DNA of 64,000 nucleotides from Symbiodinium microadriaticum (Eukaryota > Sar > Dinophyceae > Suessiales > Symbiodiniaceae). Location of the stretch: positions 52,119 to 116,118 of the forward strand of contig LSRX01000351.1 of assembly GCA_001939145.1 (NCBI GenBank). Direction: 5' to 3'. Positions within the stretch are counted from its first letter, which is position 1. Each line of letters opens with the position of its first letter. Below the pieces are notes generated by a model. The model did no database searches, was not told the DNA's origin, and saw only the letters and a program-made list of their open reading frames with translations. Position numbers and translations under genes: made by a program. Positions 34,195-45,787 of the stretch are shown in pieces.

Positions 34195-34665
34195 ACATCA
34201 ATACATGCATACATACATACATCCATCCATCCGTCCGTGCGCGCTGCGCGCGTGCATGCATGCATGCATGCATGCATGCATGCATGCCTGCATACCTACA
34301 TACCTACATACCTACATACATACATGATCATACATGCATACATACATACATCAGACATGCATACATACATACATACATACATACGTACATCAGACATATG
34401 TTTTGTCTGATTTATCCTGTTCTATTGCGTTACCTTATGCCATATTCGTTATGCTATATTGGACTATGTTTAATACAGTACAGCACATCATAGTACAGTA
34501 TGCTATTATGTGTATATATATATGTATAACCGTTGTGTAGTTGCACATATACGCGTGTATATATATCTACATCTACATCTACATCTACATCTACATCTGC
34601 ATCTACATCTACATCTACATCTACATCTACATCTGCATTTACATTTACATATACATATACATGTA
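34195..34665. repeat. Microsatellites (ATAC, ATGC, CTAC, CTACAT)
   Basis: ATAC/ATCC runs and ATGC/CTAC runs occupy 34199-34393. A hexanucleotide (CTACAT)n with a few CTGCAT variants occupies about 34567-34645. This array forms the left border of an island of unusual coding sequence. Confidence 0.9.
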
Positions 34666-34859
34666 TACATATATAATTCTCTAGACTCTAGATATCAAAC
34701 AACTCGATCTTCTTCGCTCGAAAACTCACTGAACCGCCAACGTTCGCACACAGACTTTTCGTGCGACCGCAACGTGGGTGTCGGCCACAAGTCAAAACTC
34801 GAACATCTCGGATTTTCAGCATTCCGAACGGATGTTCCGATCACCGGAGGGGCACACCA

Positions 34860-35442
34860 CATTCATCCGAACGAAAATATCCGAGATACTCCCCGCAAGC
34901 AGAGACGGGAGCTGCGCAAACAACTAAAAGTCTGCGATCGGATCCGGAGTGGAGTCCGAAGTAGCCTCGATCGTCTCTTCTTTAGCAGCATCGTGCCGCA
35001 AGGCATCGACCGCGGATCACGTTGAGGAGCAGGAGCGGGATCTGCTCGTTGAGTAGTCGAAGCAGAAACTGGCCGAGGATCAACGGCTGGTTTCGCTTTC
35101 GGCTTTGGCCGAGAGGCACCATCAGAATGGTAGACAGATCTACCCCCCCACGGACCGTCGTTAGGCATATTATGAATGCCACTGTAGGAGCATTCGGCAC
35201 GGCAGTATCCGCCGGCTGAGCCACAGCATCACGATATCCTTGAGCTGTGGCTGGGGTGACCCAAGGCACCCTCCGACAGAAGTGGCACAGCTCCATGCGA
35301 TCGCAGACGGCACGCGATCGGCCGCTAGGCAGAAACCCCGAGCGAGCAGACCGTCACAGAAGCAACCGGTGTAAAGACCACAGTCCACATACGGCCGACA
35401 GAAATCGTCGTAGGTACCGTAAGTGAGAGCTTGAGGACCCAC
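34860..35442 (-). pseudogene. Cysteine-rich zinc-binding domain remnant, frameshifted
   Basis: On the minus strand 35440-35320 reads YGTYDDFCRPYVDCGLYTGC followed by FCDGLLARGFCLAADRVP. A different frame from about 35312 continues VCDRMELCHFCRRVPWVTP. Taken together the Cys spacing (CGLYTGCFCDG, then C-x2-x3-CHFC) resembles a treble-clef or MYND-like zinc-binding module that I associate with dinoflagellate gene models. The frame change near 35315 and the absence of a clean exon junction suggest a degenerate copy, although an unrecognised short intron is possible. Confidence 0.4.
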
Positions 35443-35960
35443 ATCAGGGGTTCCATTATCAGATCCACCACGTCCTACTGATTTCTGGAATATCAGTACT
35501 ACCAGCTGGCATAAAGAGCCGGATGCGCGGCTCCACTTTGAAGCCTCCTCTGGAGGTCGTGGTGAAGAGCGTCGCTCGGCTCACGCTTTGGGCCCTGACC
35601 GTGCTGATGGTCTCGCAGCACCTCGGAGATCACCTTGGGCGTGATTTCCCGTAAGACGTACACATGTCAGCTCTCATGTGATCGCGAGCGCCAACAAGGA
35701 GCTCCTCCGCGGATTCCGCCTCGGGCTGGGCCTTGCCATGGCCGGGATCACGTGGATCTTTGAAACCCGCTGATCGTGCAGCTGCTGAGCAGATGCCGGG
35801 ACGTCAGCGATCGCTGAGCTGGCAGAGGCCGGCTCACAGCCTGGCCGACGAGCGCGAGACCACCCGGAGCTCGTAGTTGCTTCTGGCGCGGTCACTGGCC
35901 ACCACAGATCCGCGGGGCCCGATCGAGCAGACCCTCGCCCCGCCCCGACCTCGAACGACG

Positions 35961-36653
35961 TCACAGAGACCTTCCATCCAACGAAGACGGAGATAACGAC
36001 CGAGGGTCGGAGCCATCCCTCATGTCCGACCGGTATCCTTCGAACCCCCAGTGGAACAGGACCTCATTGCCGTTGAAGACCTTCACATCCACACAGGTGG
36101 CCGAAGTGTCGAACATGACCGGCCATGTGAACGGCTGAAAAGCTGAGTGGAACAAGGCTCGACTTGCGTAGGAGTCCCACTGAGCACATGGGCCCCCGGT
36201 CCTCGACGACATGGTGAAGAGCAAGACCGCCTTGATGCCGTCGAGCGTGTAGTTCGTGAACAGGGAGCAGTGGTAGACCGAGTTCGGCGGCATCGCTCGC
36301 TCCGTTAGCACATTGATCGAGCTCGCGGCATTGGCCATGATCTCGTCGACCAGCCAGTTCTGGAACAGGCTGATCAGCCACTCGTCCGTGTTGTCGATCA
36401 CGAGCAAGGAGTTGCGGTTGGGATTTGCCTCCTCGGCTACTACCTGCTCCACGAAGTCAGGTTTCTGGACCGCGAAGGGGTTGTGGGCAGCCGGAGCTGC
36501 TCGATCACCACCTCGCCGGCGCCGATCGTCGCGGCTCCCGGTTTCAGAGGCTGTAGGGGAGCCGTTTGTGGATCTGTCGGCTGAGCTTGCCCCGGAGTGT
36601 AGAGCTCCCACTGTCCAACAGTGTCTGCTAGAGCCGAGCTGCGGAAACGACAT
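35961..36653 (-). CDS. Hypothetical protein, 230 codons, island between microsatellites
   Basis: The frame opens at an ATG at 36653 (MSFPQLGSSRHCWTVG) and stays open to 35961. Residues 1-70 are Ser/Arg-rich and low in complexity. From about residue 75 it looks folded: FVEQVVAEEANPNRNSLLVI, NTDEWLISLFQNWLVDEIM, VYHCSLFTNYTLDGIKAVLL, FQPFTWPVMFDTSATCVDVK. No family is recognised. CpG-rich codons (CGATCG, TCGTCG) differ from the surrounding genes. Together with the Cys-rich remnant 500 bases downstream this may be a captured or mobile gene; that is inference only. Confidence 0.45.
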   Translation of the reverse strand: MSFPQLGSSRHCWTVGALHSGASSADRSTNGSPTASETGSRDDRRRRGGDRAAPAAHNPFAVQKPDFVEQVVAEEANPNRNSLLVIDNTDEWLISLFQNWLVDEIMANAASSINVLTERAMPPNSVYHCSLFTNYTLDGIKAVLLFTMSSRTGGPCAQWDSYASRALFHSAFQPFTWPVMFDTSATCVDVKVFNGNEVLFHWGFEGYRSDMRDGSDPRSLSPSSLDGRSL

Positions 36654-36669
36654 GGCTGGTTGGATCTAG

Positions 36670-36670
36670 T

Positions 36671-36701
<31 letters not shown>

Positions 36702-36905
36702 CATATGTATAATCGTTGTGTATTGCACATGTACATGTGTACGTATATACACAATTAGAGAGAGAGTGAGAGAAAGAGAGAGAGAGAGAGAGATATATAT
36801 ATATATATGTATACACATACTTATACATGTATGTGAATGTGTATGTATGTGTATATATATATATATATGTATGTATGTGTGTGTGTGCGTGTGTATGTCT
36901 GTGTG
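36670..36905. repeat. Microsatellites (GT, TA, GA, TATG)
   Basis: (TG)n, (TA)n, (GA)n at about 36755-36792, and TA/TATG/TGTG runs lie here. They form the right border of the 34.7-36.65 kb island. Confidence 0.9.
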
Positions 36906-36929
36906 CGGTCTGTTTTGCCCCACTGACTG

Positions 36930-38320
36930 AGTTGTCTTTTGAGCCCCGGATTGCAGTGCCGAGAACCGACTGGGCCCATGACACCCAAACCGGGAAGTAG
37001 ACGAGGGATGTTGTGTTCCGCGCCTTGCACACAGAACTTGGCGTGCGCGTCAATTCACCTGTGCTTCTCTGCTGGATATTCGCAAGATCAGAGCGTGACC
37101 CAAAGCCAAATCCATCGGGGCACATCACCGGCTCCACCTGCCATCAGGCGGTCACTGCACGAACTAACTGGGGCAGTTGAAGTAAGCGTTGCTTCGTAGG
37201 AGTAAGACGGTGTGCCTGATTGCTGTACCAGCTCACCCAACACCCCGGCCACAACAGCACCGACACCTGCACCACATCCTGGCTCGCATGCGAGTCAACT
37301 TGACTGAAGCATGCCGGTCTCCATGCCGCTCGAACTTTGCACCGAGCGGCCATGTCGATAAGAGAAGCTTCCAGATGTCACGAACCCGACCAATGGCCGG
37401 ATGGCGGCCACCTGCCGGGTCCGTGCTTGGACCACTGGAGCAGCGCATGTCTTGCACGCTTCGCCTCGGCTTTCCTAGTCTCCACTTCCTCGGCTCGCCG
37501 TCTTCTCAACCGATACGAAGTGTGCCGCGGCTCCTTGCGGTGACAGGCGACAAAAGAACATGAACGATAACCAAAACAATTTCAGGGAAGCGTCATGCAA
37601 CAACGCAGCTCACGTGGTTTTGGGTGGATCTTCGCGGCTTCGCTGGCTTTGCACTGCTTCGCAATGCTTCGCATGATTGCGCAGCCTGTGCCTATGCCAT
37701 CAGAACAGGTGCATGGGGCAGGGAGCGACTGCCAAGCCGCCCTGACCCTTGGAGGATGGCTCGGCTCAAGCACATGCCCAAGGATCTGTGAAGATCACGG
37801 ACCTTCTCAGAAGTCTCCTTCGGCTCTTCGGCCATTGCCTCAAGCTCTGGGCCCTCTCTGCACCCTGCTGCGCTACAGTAAATCTTCGCTTTTTTAGAAA
37901 CACATGGATGCAAGCCCAGGTGCCACATTGGCAATCCGCATGAGTGCAAGAACCTCCTCTGTCTCGAATGGGCACGGATCCTCTTCAAGCACCCCAGACA
38001 GTTCCTCCTCGGGCACAGGAGATCCACTTCAAACTTCAAAATCAAGCAGCGCCGGTTTCTTCCCGGCGCGGCCTGCAACACCTGAAGCTGCACAGCAGCC
38101 GAAGCAAAACCATGGGATAGCCTCAGACAGCTGGCAGCTGGCGGCTTCGTCCGAAGCTTCTGACCAAAGTCCTAAAAAATCAGACATCCGGCAGCAGAGC
38201 AACAACTTCACCAGGACAGGCGCCCAGGACGCAGTCGGCCTGCCAGCCACGTGCAACGCGTGGCAGCGGGCATACCTCGTGCAGACAGATGCCAAGCAGT
38301 TCTGACCGGCTCTGAAGTAT
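36930..38320. other. No confident gene; one possible helical exon
   Basis: The only coding-like segment is minus-strand 37885-37785, reading GPELEAMAEEPKETSEKVRD then LHRSLGMCL. It might be a 3' exon of the adjacent nucleoporin gene or unrelated. Nothing else is supported. Confidence 0.3.
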
Positions 38321-38328
38321 TCTGACGA

Positions 38329-40300
38329 CTATTGCTTGCACCGACCACACAAACCACGAAGCATCCGGCAAATGCCAAGCTGCTGGATGAAGAAGTAGAG
38401 CCGAGCGGAAGCTGGAAGCGTTGGCAAAGGTGCTGGGGCACCAGGTGGGGCCATCGCGGCTAATAACGCAGGAGAGGGACAGTCGTCGAAGGATTCTTCC
38501 AGATTTGCTGGAGCAAGAGCCTCGAGGAGAGCAAACATGCCGTTCTCGACAATACCATCACAGAAGTCTGAGATATCAGCTGCTCCTTTATCCAGCTTGT
38601 CCACACAAATCTCCTCTTGCTCCAAGCTGGGAATGCCCACAACTGCCCAACATGCCCAGGACAAAGCACCCAGCAGGTCACCGGAACTCTGGAGAAGTCG
38701 TGCGCGCTGCCAGCAATGTTGACGACCCAGTTCACCCAACTCCAAGTCATCCAGAACTGACAATGCTTCCCACATAGACTTGTTGTCACCGACCGCACTA
38801 GCACAGTACTTGTCTGCCATTACCTGTAAGCATCGTGCAACTTCACTAGCACCACCCGCTCGCAAGTAGTTCAGAGCGCAACGTAGCTGCTGCGGTGGCT
38901 GGCACAGGTCCGCAGCATACGCTATGAGATGCCAGTCCCGCGGTGCAAGGTTGGTGTCTGGTTCGACAGACAGTGACAGTCGCCCTGCATAATACAGCAA
39001 GTCCACTAGATGCACCACGAAATACTGAGGAAACTTATCCGGCATGGAAGTAAGTAGCTCCAGCAAGGCCGTCACGTCACACTTCACGGCTGCTACGAAA
39101 GCTCTGTCTACATTGTCGATGCTTTCGTCCTGTCGACGTCGGGCAACTGCCTGAAGCAAGTCTCCGAGCTCGGCACGCCGCAGGTCAGGGAATACCCATG
39201 CATGGCTGAACACGAAATCCTCAATCCAGCTCCGGCTATACTTCCAGGATATGTCCCGGTTTGCTTCGAAGTCAACCTGGCTCGACCTCATGTAAACTTC
39301 CAAAAGCTGCCGCAAAGGATGCTTCTCTGGGAGCTGGCATGCGATGCCTTGCGCTGCATCCTGCATTTCCACTATGGCCTGGCCAAATTCGACGGCACTC
39401 GCCCCAGCGAGCTCCATCTCTCGCATAGACGGGAACTTCGAAAGAAAGTCGCAAAACAGAATCACGTGGCTGTCCCGTCTTGCAGAGCTGCCCTTCAGCA
39501 ATTGGACGACTTCGCTTTTGCGGTCAGCAAGCGCCAACCGGCAGATCGGTTCCCAAAAAGGGGAATCCTCGCACAGGACATCATCTGACGACGCATCTTG
39601 GGCGCTTTGGTACCAATCAGAAACGTCCTCTTCACCTTGGCTCCCGAGACCACTTCGTGCTGAAACTCATTGCTGAAAATGGCAGGCTGCATGCTGGCAC
39701 ACTGGGCTCAGGACCTTCCAGATAGTGCCGACAATACCACCGCAAGAGCCCAGGTGCAGTGGGAGCATAACGACGAAGGGCCGTCTCGATGATCAGCTCC
39801 AGCACCGCGAGACAGAAGCAAAGCGTATCCTGAAATTCGTGCGGTGGCAGACGACACATGATGACACTCCCTTGTTTACCACACTGCCTCGAAGACAAAG
39901 CTTGTTCAATGCAGATTGAAGTCATGCTGGGCACTGAGCTCCGCATTCATTTGGCACTTGCCAGACCGGCGGAGCCTTCCAAAATGCTGTTCCGAAGCAT
40001 AGGAGGCATAGCAGCACAGCAGCACAGACTGACAGTTGTACAGCGCTGAATAAAGGCCCTCTATGCCTGTGCAGGTTGGGACTGAGCATGCTTGGGTTTG
40101 TAAACTCTTGCAAAAGGGTAGGACTCGAGGAAAAGTGCATGTTCGTGAGGGTGGCCACTGCAGAAGAATTAAGCTGAGCGGCTCATCGCGTCCTGCAGCG
40201 ATTTCACGAGCCAGGCTCTCAGCGTAGTCAAGCAACATCTGCTCGGCCTTGAATACGTCCTGTAACACACCACGCCGCTGGAAGGCAGAGCCAAGTGTGT
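38329..40300 (-). CDS. NUP85: Nucleoporin Nup85
   Basis: The main exon (about 39540-38329) encodes roughly 400 residues of alpha-solenoid matching Nup85. FPQYFVVHLVDLLYYAG corresponds to the family's W-W-F-V-A-H-L-x-D-L-L block; WHLIAYAADLCQPPQQLRCA to the following pair of helices; ALSVLDDLELGELGRQHCWQ then GDLLGALSWACWA to the family segment containing G-S-A-L-S-W. Exon 39829-39715 (TTTCAG acceptor, AAG/GTCCTG donor) encodes LAVLELIIETALRRYAPTAP then GLLRWYCRHYLE, matching the upstream nucleoporin helices. About 40280-40190 encodes DVFKAEQMLLDYAESLAREI. Nup85 is a scaffold subunit of the Y-shaped (Nup107-160) nuclear pore complex. The N-terminal exons and the extreme C-terminus are not resolved; the frame ends at 38329. 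Confidence 0.85.
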
Positions 40301-40769
40301 CTTGGAGGTGGGCAGGAACTTGATGCAGCCAAAGTTCCACTGGCGCTCTCGTGGCCTCCACATGTTCATGGGTGCTCTTCGCCCGCAGCTGGAACGCTGT
40401 AAAGTGCGAGAGTAAGCCCTCACGTAGTCCCGCTGGAGGATTGGTCCTCGAAGCCCGAGTCTCCTGATATCGTGTGCCTAAAGCACCGGAGAAGTCCTTG
40501 GCTTCGGGATGGCACCGAGGGACCTAGATGCTCCAGCTGCAACCGTTGTCACCCTGTAAAGCCGAGAAACAAAATCTTCTGACTCATTGGCAAGCTCTCC
40601 CATGGGCACCACGCAGGGGGCCATAACTTGTGCGGGATCTAACGTCAGGCAGTGCGTCAGCTAAGTGAGGCATTAGGCCGATGTGGAATAAAATGCTGAA
40701 AGCGGCTCTGTTCTTCCCGTCCGAGATGTTTGCATATGCATTGCCGCTGCTCTAAGGGCCAAAAATGTT

Positions 40770-41070
40770 CATGTCAAGTTCTTGCGCTTTCTGGCTCTCC
40801 ATCACGCTCCATCAACCGGAGGCAAAGGGCTCCGAGTTGGTGCCAGAAATCCTCCAAGCGGAGCATGTCAGGCGGCCCAAGGGAAGGTGGCTGGTCCCTC
40901 GAAGGCAAGCGCATGGGGCCTTCGTGGAAGTTGGATTGTGGCCGCGACCGCGCAAAGACTGCGACCAGGGCCCTCGCGAGACTCTCCACGGCCGTGGCCA
41001 CCAGGATTTCCAAGTCCTGCCAGATCCGACATGGAAGCTTCGGAAGCTTGCATGCTGGTCACCCAATGCA
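40770..41070 (-). CDS. Possible exons upstream of Nup85
   Basis: At 41040-40930 the minus strand reads WQDLEILVATAVESLARALV then AVFARSRPQ, and at 40880-40800 it reads MLRLEDFWHQLGALCLRLME. Both are helical. They may be 5' exons of Nup85 or of a separate gene; no family-specific motif decides it. Confidence 0.35.
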
Positions 41071-41309
41071 ACCAGTGCTCAGCCGTGCACGCTCAAGGCC
41101 TGGTGCGTTCAGGCGATTCAAGTCTTCGACCGAAGGTCGGTAGAGATGGCACTTGCCTGTCACTGAAGCCATTCATTGGCTCGCTCCTTTTGCCAATCTC
41201 GATGCCTCGAGGCATCCCACGCGCAGCGCTTCGAACGGTCACAGGTAGAAGGCCTGCAAGTGTACCAATGATTGAACCCGCTACAAGCTTTCGCTGCTTG
41301 TAGTGCATG

Positions 41310-43850
41310 CACATGACATCAGTGCAGTGTCTGGTTATTGTTTTCTGTTGTGTAGTGTTGTCTGGGGGTCCTTCGTCCTAACGTTCAGCTTGTTTCCGGA
41401 TGTTTCCGGCTCGCCTGCTGTGGCGGTCAATCGTTCATAGCTCCATGTTCCAACACTTGGAGCAAGTCTGACTCTCTCAAACCGAAGTGTATACAAACAG
41501 AGGCACATGCAGTTGTAACCACAAGATTGAAGGACATCCCACTTGTGCCCCACGCCCTGCGAGGGCCTGGATGCGAGAAACAACGTCGCCTTGGCCAAAG
41601 TCGTTTCTCACAGATCTGCAGGCAGGGACATGCGGAGCCAGCTGCATTGCAAACAGGGGGCGGCTGGGAGAGCAGCACCAGCTGGCTGGTTCGGCACACC
41701 TTTGGCCTGCATCTCGCATGGCAATGGCACAAATTGCAAGCAAACTCCGCGAGTCAGGCCCTAACAAGGGGTAGCGTTATGTCGCCCCAGGGCAGGTGAA
41801 TTCGCGACACCGCATGGGCACGCGGGAATGCGTGAAGTTACACCAGGGCGAGTGAAGTCACCATCAAGCATAGCTGCACATCGCTTTCCCCATGGCCACG
41901 CGCTTCCGAGCAGATTCCTGGCACAGATTTCAAGTGCCAAGCGCAGGCTTTCTTAGGAATTACTGTCCGGAACACAGCTGTGTAAACGCAGCAAGCAGCA
42001 CATCAAAACCAGCCACTCCCCATGTAGACGCTCGATTTAGCAAGCACCCGCTCCAGAGGTATAACTTCACACAGCGCGTTGCGACTTAACACAACCCCCA
42101 GTAAGCATTCTCTCGACCTTTTACAGGCTGCAACCGCACTTGGCTTCGAATGCCTTCCTAGGTACTAGTCGCGTCGACTGCTCAGGGCCGTCTCTGATGA
42201 ACGAAGGCTCTCCCCCTCTACAATCTTCTCGAGGAGGCCGCACGACCGCGAAAATCGCACGAGAGACCGAGTTACTTGCAACGCTGGAGATTGGTCCAAA
42301 GCTGCGGCCGCAGTCAGCGATTATCAGATGTATACGATAGAAGAACTGGTGTTGTAGCTGTCGCCGCTGCCCAAACCAGCTAATCAGTATTAAACGAAAG
42401 CTGGTTTTTCGCAAACTTCACCGTGCTCAGGAAGTTAAAGTATTCCCGGTCCGACGTAATGCGGACAAACTCTCCGGCTTTGTGCTGAAGCGGTGGTTCT
42501 CTTTCTTTCTCTAGGCTGTTGCTGTGCGTAGCTGTATTCTTCAGGATGAATGTGTTGATCGAACGCCTCTATTGACTGGTTCAGCTCGAAGCTCGCAAGA
42601 TTTCGCAAGTGCAACTTTACTACAAGTTGTTGGTCGGCGACGCCGATAGGTTCAGGACGGGATCCGCCCAGCCACAGGCACGAAGCTCGTTCTCTTTGTG
42701 TCTCTCTCCGTCGCCTCTTGTTATGTTTCTTTCTCAGCATCGTGAGCGGGGAGAGTGCTCAAGGCCCTCTAGACGAAGCATTACGTCGGAAGTGACCGAA
42801 TCAACATGGATGCCGCTGAAACTCCTGTGAGATGGCCTCTGCTCGTCGTCCTCGGCAGCGAGAATTCCTGAGCAGATTTTATATTGCAGGCGACAACACA
42901 AGACTACATGTCAACCTGGCAGCAGACAGTGACTGTGAGAGGCTGGGACCAAAGCTCCAGTCAAGTAGATGAGGAGAATGAATACCGAGCCTTACTGCTC
43001 AAGATTCTTGTCTTGTTCCTGTCGAGCAGCAACGCAAAACGCTGGAGATTGTGGGCAGCCAGGATCAGACACCATCAGCCAGCATCTCAGTTCCGTACAA
43101 GTCGAAGTTGGGTCGCTTGGCAGGTGGTCGGCGTTGAAAGCGAGCCCGCGACTCCGAACCCTGGCTGCAAATGCAGAGATGAGGACAAGAGCCTTGAATG
43201 ATGGGCTTCACATCTGCAAGGTAAATTGAGACCTGCCTCTTGGGCCGATTGCTTTTGTCCAGCTTGCGTATCTGGAAAATCGAAAGGAAACTCCGGCCTG
43301 CATGGAGATGCAGAACAGACAATCTGATAAACTTCGTCCGGGAAGTCCGCTGTTCAGGGTCTGGCAAAGCTGCATCAGAGAGCAGCGAGTGGCGATCACG
43401 CACACCGATGGCTCGACAGCCGGCAAAGTAGCACCGCAACCTGGGCTTGCACGGCAACCCTGCCATCCGGCAGCATCATTCTGTGGGTCACATGTGGTGG
43501 CCTGCATGCATCTACGAGCCACAGCTTCTAGCGCACTCGATTCAGTGGTCTTGGAAGCTGGCCACAGCTTGTGGCAAGCACCTGGCACAAACGTCTCGCA
43601 CGATGGGCGATTGTCTGCGGGCATTTCGACGCAAACAATCGATTCCCACTTGTGCTTTACATGTCGGTCACGATAGCATGGATGTCTCGAAACATGTCGT
43701 AACAATGCTCCTGTCAATATGCTATCGAATGCAATGCGATCCATAGCTTTTTTGTTCCGCGAGATCCGGTCTGCTGGTGCCAAATAATGTCGAATGAAGA
43801 AATGATAGACGCTTGGCCCGGCTTGGTGAAACACATGAGAAGTATTAAAG
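41310..43850. other. No gene seen
   Basis: About 2.5 kb of mid-GC sequence. A minus-strand stretch near 43300-43100 (RQVSIYLADVKPIIQG) and a plus-strand stretch near 42990-43040 (LLLKILVLFLSSSNAK) are open, but neither has flanking splice support or a recognisable domain. Confidence 0.3.
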
Positions 43851-43919
43851 AGCAAGTGAATTTAATCCAGAGAGCTGGTAATCAATTACACCTCGCGGGA
43901 ACTGCATTGAAACACTGTC

Positions 43920-44032
43920 TTTAAAGAGTGAGACAGAGAGTGAGAGCCAGGTGGGTGAGAGTGAGAGATAGAGTGGGCGAGAGAGTGAGAGTCTGAATGA
44001 AGTTGAGATAGTGTAGGAGAGGAGATAGAGAA

Positions 44033-44075
<43 letters not shown>

Positions 44076-44142
44076 AAGAGAGAGACAAACAGACAGACAG
44101 ACAGACACAGACACAGGCAGACACAGGCAGACACAGACAGAC

Positions 44143-44185
<43 letters not shown>

Positions 44186-44475
44186 TACAGACAGACAGGT
44201 AGACAGGTCAGACAGATAGATAGAGAGGGAAACAAAGAGAGGAGGGAGGGAGGGATGGAGGGAGAGGTAGAGGGAGAGGGCGAGGGAGAGGGACGTGGGA
44301 GGGAGGAGGAGGGGGGAGAAGCCGTGAAAGATCAGCTTTCCAGGTCATCTTCCAGCAGAACATGGAAGAGATGCTAGCCTGACTGCAGATAGAGGGAGAG
44401 AGAGCAAGACAGCGAGAGAGAGAGACAGAGAGGAGGGGGAGGTGGGAGAGTGAGTGGGAGAGAGCACGGAAAGAG
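43920..44475. repeat. Purine-rich GA / CAGA / GGAGA microsatellite field
   Basis: GAGAGT, (GA)n, (CAGA)n at about 44085-44215, and GGGAGA/GGGAGG runs make one strand almost purely purine for over 500 bases, interrupted near 44320-44390. Serine- and leucine-rich frames on the minus strand are by-products. Confidence 0.9.
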
Positions 44476-44789
44476 AGGCGAGCGGAGAGAGCCCGGGTGT
44501 ACACTGAAGTTGCCCTGCTCCTGTCACCGACACATAAAGCACAAAGCCGATCAAAGCTGGCCATCGTCCCCTTCACCAGGTCTCTCTGAAAAGCCCCGGG
44601 GGCTGTGAACTAAGTAACTACACCGCACGCGAACCTTGGGTTCGCCCGGAAAGTAAACCCGCTTGTGCATCTCTGATCCTCCTTAGGAGCCTTCGGAGCA
44701 AGCCGGTGCTGGCAACATCAGCATGAAGCTGTAAGTGATTGAAATCCTGACGAAAAGCCTACGCTCATCAGATCAGGCTCAACCCGTAG

Positions 44790-44790
<1 letters not shown>

Positions 44791-44823
<33 letters not shown>
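44791..44823. repeat. (CT)n dinucleotide run
   Basis: An uninterrupted CT run of about 33 bases. Confidence 0.95.
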
Positions 44824-44826
<3 letters not shown>

Positions 44827-44894
44827 GTTGCATCCAGAAGGTCCAGCAGCTCTAGGCAACGCGTGAGGAACCCGTAGCATTCATGCGGCACGAT

Positions 44895-45480
44895 TTAGAA
44901 TGCCACGGACTGAGTGGTGAAACAGTTCAGGACCAAGTCCTCGCAGATCCTCACCTTCCCCTGTATTCCCGAAATGATAAATTCAGGCGCAGATAGCAAC
45001 TCAGCCAAATCTGCAGGCGTTTTGCCGCGACGGTTCCGGATGTCTACTCTCGCCCCAGCGGCAATGAGTACAGCCGCTGCCTCGAAGGAACCACACAGTA
45101 TGCTGCACATCAGAGGGGTTGCACCCGAATGGTGGTATGCATACATGCTGGTCGGAGTAGCGCGCCACAGATGCATGGCGCTCAGAACTGCAAATGCTAC
45201 GCTGATTGGACTCCGTGGCGGGAAGGCCAGGGGCTGGTCGATGTCAGCATCCGCTTCGATGAGCGCAGCAACAACTTCTGCAGAGGCGGCGCCGAACAAG
45301 ATTGACGAGTGAAGAGCTCTGGAAACTTCGGCACGAGGAGCATCTTGCAGCAGTGCCCTGATGACGTCCACGGACCCTTCTCCTTCCGCAACACAGAACA
45401 CAATGCCGTTCACTTCTGCTTCGGGGAAAGTTAGATCGGTTCGTTTGCTGTCTCTTGCATCGGACAAGACTTGCGAGCAC
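44895..45480 (-). CDS. Ankyrin-repeat exon
   Basis: A minus-strand open frame of about 195 codons ends in TGA at 44895. It contains at least three ankyrin-type units: GSVDVIRALLQDAPRAEVS, ILFGAASAEVVAALIEADAD, and GATPLMCSILCGSFEAAAVL followed by IAAGARVDIRNRRGKTPADL. These show the A-x-x-x-G-x-x-E-V-V/A-x-x-L-I-x-A-G-A-x-V-D pattern. It lies about 300 bases downstream of the FVSHEW/ankyrin frame on the same strand. The most economical reading is that it is the last exon of the same gene; a separate neighbouring copy of that family is the alternative. Confidence 0.65.
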
Positions 45481-45787
45481 ACGCATGTTTACAGGGTGGT
45501 TGGATAAGGACTGCTTGGCAATGGTCCAGAGCAGTAGCAGTGGGTGCCAGGATGCCGGATCAGCTAGTTTCGTGACACTCTCGGGCACCACAAGACCACA
45601 GCTATGAGCGACAAAACACGCTTTCTCATTTCTGCTACATGTAGCAGTCCAGCTCCGCATGGCTCGGTTCATCCAATGGATCGGCACTCACTGATGTGAT
45701 AACGCATCAACTAATTCTTTCTGATAACCTCCCCTTCTTGACTAAGACGTCTGACCTGAACATGCTCCACGAACTTAGCTGTTGTTG

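Noticed and set aside
34140..34560. Open frames in the ATAC and CTACAT repeats
   Set aside because: Simple-repeat translations without any other content.
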